Positions 56,560-64,000 of a DNA stretch of 64,000 nt are shown here, piece by piece; within the stretch, counting starts at the first letter, position 1; each line of letters opens with the position of its first letter. Below the pieces are notes generated by a model. It did no database searches, was not told where the DNA came from, and saw nothing but the letters and a program-made list of their open reading frames with translations. Both the position numbers and the translations under genes were made by a program. Source of the DNA: Topomyia yanbarensis (taxonomy: Eukaryota > Arthropoda > Insecta > Diptera > Culicidae); the NCBI RefSeq assembly GCF_030247195.1, contig NC_080671.1:102659845-102723844 (forward strand). Direction: 5' to 3'.

Positions 56560-56747
56560 TGGAAGAAGATTGTATTGGTTGGATTAATATATCACATCAA
56601 CAAGAAGGACAATCAATTTCGGGAATACAACATCTGCGAATTTTAACGGAGCGAACGATTCAGTGAAACAAAACGAACTGTGACAGATCATACTTGAACA
56701 TAGCTTTCCGATAAAACTGATTAAGTTGTATGGCGCAGGATGCCGAT
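56560..56747 (+). pseudogene. RTE-like reverse transcriptase scrap, left
   Basis: Short plus-strand blocks resemble an RTE-clade reverse transcriptase: a LIYHINKK block, FREYNI, a catalytic-region block reading NGANDSVKQNEL, then IILEHSFPIKLIKL. The first catalytic aspartate region is degenerate and a stop interrupts. Only about 190 bp survive before the LOA-like copy starts. Confidence 0.6.
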
Positions 56748-56751
56748 TTAA

Positions 56752-59610
56752 TTTTTTTTTTTTCGTATAAATCTCTGGGAAAAGATGGAATCATTACAGT
56801 TCTACTTTAAAGAGGTTATGAACACTTCAAACATATTTTGAAAAAAGTTCTTACTTGTAGTCTTGTAACAGAGTACATTCCAATAGCGTGGCGGGAGATA
56901 ATTGTAAAATTGATCCCCAAATGTGGACACTTTACTAATAAGGAGGCAGAGTTTTGGACCGATCGGTTTGACCTCCGTCCTTTTCAAATCAGTGGAACGT
57001 TCAATCGACGATTACATTCGGGATGTTAGCTTGGACGAGTACGAGTTCTATCACTGTCGATAAATTGGATAAAACACAAGATTCGAACTTGGGCTGCATC
57101 CGAACATGCCAATAATTGGCGCATCCTGCACATTTGCAAAATTGTTTTGGTGGATGTGAGTCCGGAAATGTCAAAGAATTTTTTCAAGCACAATGGCAAC
57201 ATTCCAACTGGAAAAGATCAATTATGTTTTCTGTATTAAAAAAAAAAGAAGATCGGCGAAATGTTGAAAATTACAGAGGAATTACAAAGTTGTGCGCCTG
57301 CTCCAAAGTTTTTTAGATTATAATGAATGATGTACTCTCTGCATCCTGCCAAAGCTACATTTCCCCTGATCAACACGGATTCAAAAAGATCAACCTCCAC
57401 GAATCTCGCTCAATTTGTGTCATTCTGCTTACGTAATACGGACTCTGGTGTTCAGATTGACACTGTATATACCGACTTTAAATCAGCACTTGACAGGGTT
57501 GATCACGCAATATTTCTGTAACGGTGGAAGTTATTATTAATTATTTTGTATCTGAGAGATCGAACACGTGTAGTAAAATTGGATTGTGTTCTCTGTCCCA
57601 TTTTCGAACAACTCGGGTGTTCCTCAAGGAAGTAACTTGGGTCAACTCTTATTCACACTCTTTATCAATGATCTAGCCACAGTATTATCATCAGGGATTG
57701 CTTAGCTTTATAACAGCTCTTGGACACTTTCAATGATTAGTGCTCCTTAAACTCGCACCCGTATGCACAAGTGCAGTGTAATATCGTATCATTGCAAGCA
57801 CAAGCCAATTTAATGCGACTACTGTATTGAAGATCAGCATCTTGAGCGTGTACGACAAGTGTGTGACCTTGGAGTCACCTTGGATTCTGCACTCACTTTC
57901 CGACCTCACTTCGACTATATCATTAACAAAGCAAACTGCAAGATGGGATACATGTTTAAAATTTCGAATGAATTTAACGACCCTCTTTGTCTTCGCTCAC
58001 TGTACTGCGCATTGGTACGGTCAATATTGGAATGTAACTCCATAATATGGTGTCCGTATCAAGCAACATGAATAGCGAGAATTGAAGCAATTCAAAGAAA
58101 ATTCGTTCGTTATGTATTAAGACACCTTTTGTCGCAGGACCCTATTAATCTTCTACCATACGAAGACCGCTGTAGATTATTAGGTCTACACGCGCTTGAA
58201 ACGAGAAGAAGATTAGCCCAAGCTGTTTTCGTCGCCAAGATTCTTCTTGGAGAGTTAGATACGTCTGAATTATTGGGTCAACTTCACATCTATGCACCGG
58301 AATGTGTGCTCCGTCAACGAAGCTTTTTGCTGTTGGAACATAGCAACGTCCTATATGGTAGTCATGATCCGATTTGCTTCATGTTTACCACTTTCAACGA
58401 TGTGTTTGCGAATTTCGATTTCAACGTGTCAACCACTACATTGAAGAACCGGCTGCTAAGAAGTTTCTGACATTTTAGTCTATATTTTTATTTGCTACTT
58501 TTATTTTATATTTTTTACTTTTGTTTATTGTATTAGCCTGTTTTGTTACAATTTTTATTGTTAAGTTATTATTATTTATTGTTATGCTCTATATTGCGTA
58601 TTCGATTGAAAAGGTAAGGGCTTTTTATTCCAATTTGAGAAGAGCTATTGTTTCACTCAAATTGGATTTTTCTCACCTCTCCCCCATGTTCATTAAGACC
58701 AACTAGGTCAGATGATTAATAAATAAATATGAAATTCTAGTCAGGGCACTGAGTGGATATTGCACACTCAATTATCACATGGTTATTATTCAGTGTGCTG
58801 AGTACTATTCGTATGATCTTTGTGATCCCGATTACAGAGCCTCATATCATTTGATATGTAACCGGCCAGCAATAATGCAATTGCGTATCCGGATTTTTGG
58901 TTCTCCATATATAGATGAACCTATGTACAGGGTGCTAAAACTCAAGGACACGCTATTGTTCCTAATCCAGTGTGGTAAAGAGCTATAGACTATATCCGTT
59001 CATCATTCCTTCGGGAGTGATGAATCCAGGCTGCTTATTGTTTTGTGTTGTGATTGTATTGTGTTGTCATCAGTTTTCCCAAATGAACATCGAACATCAT
59101 GTTCGCTCTAGTTCTGTGCTCATCATACACCAACATTTCGTGTGCAAACTCGAACGCCCTAATGCGTACCAAAACACGACCACATGTTCGTCAGCACCGA
59201 ACCCCATGTACGTACGCGGTGTTCGTACACACAGGTTCTTGATACTAGTTTTCTCTTTCTCTCACCCATCATCACTAGCATTGACTCATTCTGTTTTGTG
59301 TGTGCCTTTCTTATGTACGCACACGGTGTTTAAACCTAAATTTGCACATCGTTCGCTTGGGTTCGTTGTTCGATGCGAACCTGTACACAAAGGCAAAGCA
59401 TGTTTGAGGTTGAACGCGTGCACGAAATTTTGTACACGGGTGCAAACTTGTCGATGTTCATGGGAAGACTGGTTGTCATTTTCATTTGTCCTACGTTCCT
59501 TTCCGTTCCCGTTAGGAAAGTGATGAGATGACATGGCTCTGCACAAATCTCCGAATAACAAGGGGAACGTGCTAATCGAGCCTATATATTCTGATTCCTG
59601 TTACCTCACC
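56752..59610 (+). pseudogene. LOA/Lian-like relic, copy 2, split by a nested element
   Basis: The left piece (to about 57205) starts in the reverse transcriptase at the KDGI block and keeps IPIAWREIIVKLIPK, then jumps by deletion to the C-terminal region shared with copy 1 (GTGAGTCCGGAAATGTCAAA, 57154-57173). The right piece resumes at 58734 with the C-terminal coding part (MQLRIRIFGSPYIDEPMY, CGKEL then TAG at about 58988) and 3' untranslated sequence. Blocks matching copy 1's 3' region return near 59500-59605, so 59040-59495 may be another insertion. It is dead. Confidence 0.8.
57206..58733 (+). pseudogene. 5'-truncated Jockey/CR1-like copy nested in the LOA relic
   Basis: Blocks match the reverse transcriptase at 50438-52450: VENYRGITKLCACSKVF, SPDQHGFKK, YTDFKSALDRVDHA, PQGSNLG, then DLGVTLDSALTFRPH, YCALVRSILECNSIIW and a C-terminal region to a stop at about 58470. 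Its 3' untranslated end reads ATTAATAAATAAATATGAA. It begins inside the reverse transcriptase, the usual 5' truncation. ATTC at both junctions (57202-57205, 58734-58737) may be a short target duplication. Frameshifts near 57320 and a lost ADD-box region (about 57700-57830) make it dead. Confidence 0.85.
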
Positions 59611-59613
59611 ATT

Positions 59614-59800
59614 TGTGAATTTAAACGCAGCGTACGATTCAGTTAAACGAACTGTGGCAGGGCGATGCGCTTTATGATTTGTTGATCGACGTAGCACTCG
59701 GAGGTGCTATACGAAGATCTGGCGTGCAAAGAAACGAACTGGTGTCCCCAGATCGTGCTACCTGGAAGTTTGTAGCACACGATGATGACGATGAGTCAAT
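59614..59800 (+). pseudogene. RTE-like reverse transcriptase scrap, right
   Basis: NLNAAYDSVKR (catalytic aspartate region) is followed, after an internal deletion, by GRCALYDLLIDVALGGAIRR and SGVQRNELV, the block that precedes the ADD box in RTE elements. The ADD box itself reads HDDDDES and is degenerate. It overlaps in content with the scrap at 56560-56747, so the two are separate deleted copies rather than the halves of one. Confidence 0.6.
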
Positions 59801-60103
59801 CTGATAGTCTAGGGTAATGAATATATTTTCACCCTATTCCAATTGTCATTCTAGACATTTGAAGCCGTTGGAGCAGCGTCCACCATCTTTGTTCAACGCT
59901 TTGGCTCAAATAATAGAGCAGAAAATGGGGCACTCGATTCGAGTTTTCGCTGCAATTAAACTCGAATTTTCAGACAATTTTTGTTCTATGCTATATTCCT
60001 CCTTAGTGGGGAACAATTTAGGTGAAAACTATTTGTTCTCCTCTAAGAAGATAATTGTTTTCGAGCACATTTATGCGTCAAGGGCACAAAACCTATAACT
60101 AAA
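59801..60103. other. Non-coding DNA
   Basis: No supported gene. A 93-codon frame starting at 59817 has no domain. Confidence 0.3.
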
Positions 60104-60282
60104 TTAGTTATGGAATTTGCGCTTCGACTTCGTCCCACCAGAACCCTCCTTTTCTTGCGGGACATCACGCATTGTGTTTTCGTTTTTTGTAGCTTTAGTC
60201 AATTCGGCACTAGCTTAGTTCTATTATTGAGTTAGTGTCGGATTCTGATGAGACGAAGTCGAACAGCAAATCCCATAACTAA
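60104..60282. mobile_element. MITE, 179 bp
   Basis: TTAGTTATGGAATTTGC at the left pairs with GCAAATCCCATAACTAA at the right, and CTTCGACTTCGTC / GACGAAGTCGAAC extends the inverted repeat to more than 30 bp per arm. The interior is non-coding. Target duplication not fixed. Confidence 0.78.
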
Positions 60283-60509
60283 TCAATCTTTGTTATTATA
60301 CTTGTTTTTAGGACCGAAGCAAACACCGAAGACCGAGCAATTAACAAAATACTGTGACACCTTCCCTAATAGGGCAAATGAGACTCATTTACTTACGTGA
60401 ATACTACTCCTCGCACCGACTGGTAATAGTAGAACTTGTTCAATCAAACAAGTTTACTTAGTCAAGTTCAATTATAATAATTAAATTGAAAATTACTTTA
60501 TAACGCTAA

Positions 60510-60526
60510 CCCCCCCCCCCCCCCCC
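60510..60526. repeat. Poly(C) run, 17 bases
   Basis: An uninterrupted C tract. The exact length in the genome is uncertain because such runs are often misread. Confidence 0.8.
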
Positions 60527-60539
60527 GGTTCCCCTATAA

Positions 60540-61280
60540 TCAAATTTCAGCCCCGACATCCGCTACAGCCAGCCCCACCGCACAGCCAGCAGCACCACCA
60601 GCAAAAATCGTTTCGTCGAAATCGAAAATTGGTGTACGGAAATTGCGCACAGAAGCAGCCAGAAAGCGTTAAACAGCAAAGTGGAAAAGTTGAAAAGCCA
60701 TTTGGACTCGGACCATACTCAGTTCTGCTAGCAGCAAGGGGAAACGGTGTGTTGGTGCCGGTGGGACCGGTGCCGATGGTGGTGATTCCTGCCTTTCCCT
60801 CCCCACCCAGACAGACCGCGAGAAGTTAAGTGGTAGTGGAGCTAGGATTGGCTCGAGCTCAGATGGCTCCACTAGCTAGATAGCTGCGTGGGCTAGAGAC
60901 GAAACGGTGCTCCGGTGTGTGCCTATTATAAGTCTTTGGTGTGCTGTGAGCAGTTATATCGATCAACTTGGGCCCGCCGTTAAACACCAGCACCACCACC
61001 ACCACTACCATCGACCAGACCGGTGAAGCAGCGTGCCGAACACCCCGCTCGCTCTTCATACCTTCTTATACGGTCGGTCGACCTGCTTGAACCTCGTGCC
61101 GTGCCCGTCTCTAGCCAACGTAGTCTAGCACACACCGGCACACCGGTCTTGAAACCGAACGGGTTGGGATTGGCACATGGCGGCCGGTTCGATTCCGCCG
61201 CCGACTGCTGTTCGTCTGTACTGAACGTAGTAGAAAACGTGAATCCAAAACGAGCTCCGCGAAGAAACAGCTGATTGGAG
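60540..61280. other. GC-rich unique DNA, possible exon or promoter
   Basis: Rich in CAG, CCA and GCC words (for example CAGCACCACCAGC near 60590 and CACCACCACCACC near 60993), with no transposon similarity. Several overlapping frames on both strands lack domains. It may be untranslated exon or promoter DNA of an insect gene. Not provable here. Confidence 0.3.
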
Positions 61281-63589
61281 GTTTGCTATGTTGCTTCTTT
61301 TTTTTCCCCCGTCTCGAGTCGGAGCTAACGACGGACGGTGGGTAGGGGCGCGAACTGCCCAGGGGTTTCGGTAGATTGAAACGAACGGGTAGCAACAACA
61401 AAAAATCAGTACATTTGCTTTAAATGTGCACAGACAACTTGCGATCAATCCAATTAGTGTGTTCCAACTGGGGGGAGGAACCACGTTAGTTGAATTTTTT
61501 TACTCAGCTCTGAATGTTACGATAGAAATCGTCGATGGATCCGTTTTTTAATTGTTAAGTTCTAGATCGGAACAGAACAAAACCGAATTGATTTCAGTTG
61601 AAAATTTTGTTGATTGCAAGGTTCCAACAGATTTGGAAGTGAACGTGAATCTTTCTCTGCAGCAATGCGTCAAAATGAATGTTATTCAGCCTCTCTAGTC
61701 TCACCAATTATGTGGCAATCTGTGGCAACAATACGCAATTGAAAATCTCGCGTGTTTTTAATCAATTCGTCAACCTTTCAGTTCGCTTCGCTTGCATCAA
61801 TTTACCCAAGACCTGTCATACAATCATTTGTATGAAACAAACCAGGAAACGTTTGTCGTAAATATGTTTCCAACAATTATTCAGCCTTTCTTCTCTCGCT
61901 CGAGAAAGAAAAATGTGAGCCGTGTTCGTAGGTATTCGTAATAAGCTCACTGCTAGTTACGCCAATTTAGGCGAGCGAAATCGAAATCGTTGCTATGACG
62001 GAATGTCCCCATACCTATGGGCACTGAATTTATGTACGGCGAACGCGCAGAAACCGGGAACCAGCCCGCGGCTTAGACTCGGTCAATTGTTGTGCATAGG
62101 TTATTGGCATTATGCAATCAGCGGCGCAGTCAACACAATATCAACCGCCCGATCGACCGATGCGCGCGCGGTCGCTGGATGCGATGAACTCATGTCGCGA
62201 GCGATTTCGCTCGTCGATAATTTTTTGTTCGGGGATTGTCGCTCCCCGCGTGCACTGTAGGGTTGAAGGGTTCCAGTTTCGGACAAAATCGCAGCGGAAT
62301 TAGTGGCCGTAAGGTTCATGAAACCCGCTTTGTATATAGTAGAATATAAAAGTGAGATATAAAATTCAAGCGTAAAAATCAGACTAAGGTCATTCGGCAT
62401 AAGCATAATCATAAGAGATCATCCGTGGCTGCTACTCTGTTATTGACCAGAACCAATTGAGATTGCCAAATTTTCATTGGTTGGGAATAATACGATGAGC
62501 CACATTGTGCAATTAACATTGATCCCTGCATGATAATCAATTCCGGCCATGCCCGAGTGCAGATCCTCTGGAGAAGGAAAGAATGTTAGTCCGACATTTG
62601 GCGCTGCTAGGAATCCTCTGCATCTCCACATGCATCACAGGAAGGGGAGATTTGTTTCTAAGTGTTGCAATGATAAAGCTCCTGTTAACATTGCTCTAGG
62701 CAGCTGGCTGCCGAGAATTTAAGAGACTTTATATTTTGTAGTCTTTATATGATTGGCCGAATCGAGGGTCTGCCTCAAAGGGAAGAAGAGCGTATCCGCA
62801 TAAGAACACGAAGAGTCGCAAATTTGACAGACACAAAGCAGATTCAAGATAATCTGCACAAGGTGTATACATGTGTGTACAATAATATTATTGGTGGCAA
62901 TCGTCCTGAGAACCTTGAGCACTAGTTTCGATTCTCAAAACTTTGTTTGAATGAATTTCCTTTTTAATAATTTCTGTTTTTGGAAGTGAAGCAGTATTTA
63001 CGCAATGTCGATCTTGTCAATCGTAAAACCAAAACTCTCGCTTTACGTATGCATATACCTTATCTGGTATCATTTTGGGTTTTTACGTAACTTACAGTTT
63101 GACAATACCAAAATTGACAAGACCAAAATTTGATGTTGGAACAGTCTATCCCTGAGAATGATCATAGGAAGGGCAATCCCTCAGGCCAAATAAACAACTT
63201 GAACTCCTGCTAGCCGACTATGAGGAGTATTGGTTTTATTTTGGTGTATCCATATCGTTCAATTTTCTATCATGTGACGAATTTTTTGTGGTTTCTGTGT
63301 GTCGTTAATTTGTATTTGTGTGCGATTTACTCTTTCCTTGTGTCAGCTATTATTCTTGTAATTAGTAAAAATGCACACGTATAATGGTTTAGTTATAAAA
63401 GGGAGACCTTTACTAATACTGATCTGCAAGACAGAAATAAGTAGCGAGGAAACAAGAATGGAAAATCGTGCTACTCCCGTAGAAAATGTCGATGCTTAGC
63501 AATCATCCCGCGCAGTCCTGACTGGAGACAAAATACGGAACCCGTTTTATAGGAAATTTAAATGGATCTCCATGGCATGTCCATTAGGG
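61281..63589. other. Mixed DNA with no recognised gene
   Basis: 61920-62300 is GC-moderate and holds a small hairpin (GCGAGCGATTTCGCTCGTC, about 62197-62215). The minus strand at 62440-62631 has a 63-codon frame with a non-random look (FFPSPEDLHSGMAGIDYHAG), and the plus strand near 62757-62920 reads GLPQREEERIRIRTRRVAN. Both could be scraps of a retrotransposon or host exon, but no family is recognised. Confidence 0.3.
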
Positions 63590-64000
63590 TGTCCCAAAAT
63601 GACATCATGTTAAAAAAGTCATCGGGCTCACTTCTTAAATGAAAGGTTAGGGTAGCAGGACCACTTTCTTCTTCGGAGTGAATTTGTTAAAACGCTCCCT
63701 ACTACTGGCGAATTATGATTTTTTGTAAAATGGGATTTTGGGTAAAATTTCAAATTCATGCTTGTTGAAGTGCTCCTGAACTGTCTTAGATTTTTTTCAG
63801 CATTTTCTTATTTTTCTGGATATCCAAATGGAGAAGTTTGGTTAGTTAGTTTGTACAAATTGTGGTTTATAAGAGTTGCAGAGCCTTTAAAATTTTATAA
63901 AATGTTTAATTTTTGGTGTTTTTCATTAGTTTTTCTTCAAAACTGGGTATCTACAAAATTTTAAAAGTATAGAAAACACTTCAAATAGTTGAGCCAAATA
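63590..64000. repeat. Probable interspersed repeat, cut by the window end
   Basis: The stretch starting near GGGTGTCCCAAAATGACATC has the look of a MITE end and runs AT-rich to the window edge. Only one end is visible, so this is tentative. Confidence 0.3.

Noticed and set aside
58972..59523. 183-codon open frame
   Set aside because: It lies in the 3' untranslated part of the LOA-like copy, is Cys/Phe/Val-rich with no domain, and overlaps a likely insertion; treated as chance.
56560..59800. The two RTE-like scraps as the split halves of a single element
   Set aside because: Both contain the same catalytic-region block (DSVK), so they overlap rather than join and are more likely separate deleted copies.
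1..64000. Endogenous viral elements
   Set aside because: Looked for RNA-virus-like polymerase, glycoprotein or nucleoprotein frames; none was recognised. The gypsy pieces are gag and pol only, and no envelope-like frame was seen.

Overview
The window looks like an insect nuclear genome, most likely a mosquito. It is AT-rich, has very little host coding sequence, and is packed with mobile elements: I-like, LOA/Lian-like, Jockey/CR1-like and RTE-like non-LTR retrotransposons, Ty3/gypsy (Mag-like) fragments, tRNA-derived SINEs, and many short non-autonomous DNA transposons (MITEs), several with clean 8-bp or TTAA target duplications. No tRNA, rRNA, CRISPR array or intact host gene was found. The species call is inference from the element types; no sequence search was run.

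Left part (1-12 kb): a hAT-like repeat with TACCGGTAC-rich ends (722-1652); a repeat carrying a 435-bp hAT-type MITE (3625-4448); an antisense decayed I-like fragment (4528-5755); and the 3' end of a gypsy pol gene split by a 231-bp hAT-type MITE (10237-10959), followed by LTR-like sequence. Middle-left (12.4-18 kb): a block holding a broken but intron-bearing copy of a DDX19/Dbp80-type DEAD-box helicase and a broken Q-rich gene, framed by inverted repeats. From 18 to 28 kb there are AT-rich non-coding DNA and MITEs: three copies of a TCTCGACAAAC-ended family, a TTAA-flanked element, a hAT-type MITE nested inside a foldback, and two 173-bp direct repeats around another MITE.

Middle (29-35 kb): a scrambled gypsy element whose pol part is on the plus strand and whose gag-protease part is on the minus strand, further split by a SINE and a 1,013-bp hAT-like element. 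GC-richer stretches at 27.6-28.2, 35.2-35.8 and 60.5-61.3 kb resemble untranslated first exons or promoters, but no coding exon could be tied to them.

Right part (40-60 kb): a decayed LOA-like copy. Next comes the best preserved feature: a full-length I-like retrotransposon (44329-50360, minus strand) with two open ORFs, an oligo(A) end and 14-bp target duplications, sitting inside an older plus-strand Jockey/CR1-like element whose reverse transcriptase ORF (50438-52450) is otherwise open. A nested stack follows at 56.5-59.8 kb: RTE-like scraps on either side of a LOA-like copy, which is split by a 5'-truncated Jockey/CR1-like copy. The rest is AT-rich DNA with further MITEs. The I-like ORFs probably work as a unit (ORF1 RNA-binding protein; ORF2 endonuclease, reverse transcriptase and RNase H). 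Nearly everything else is relic material.
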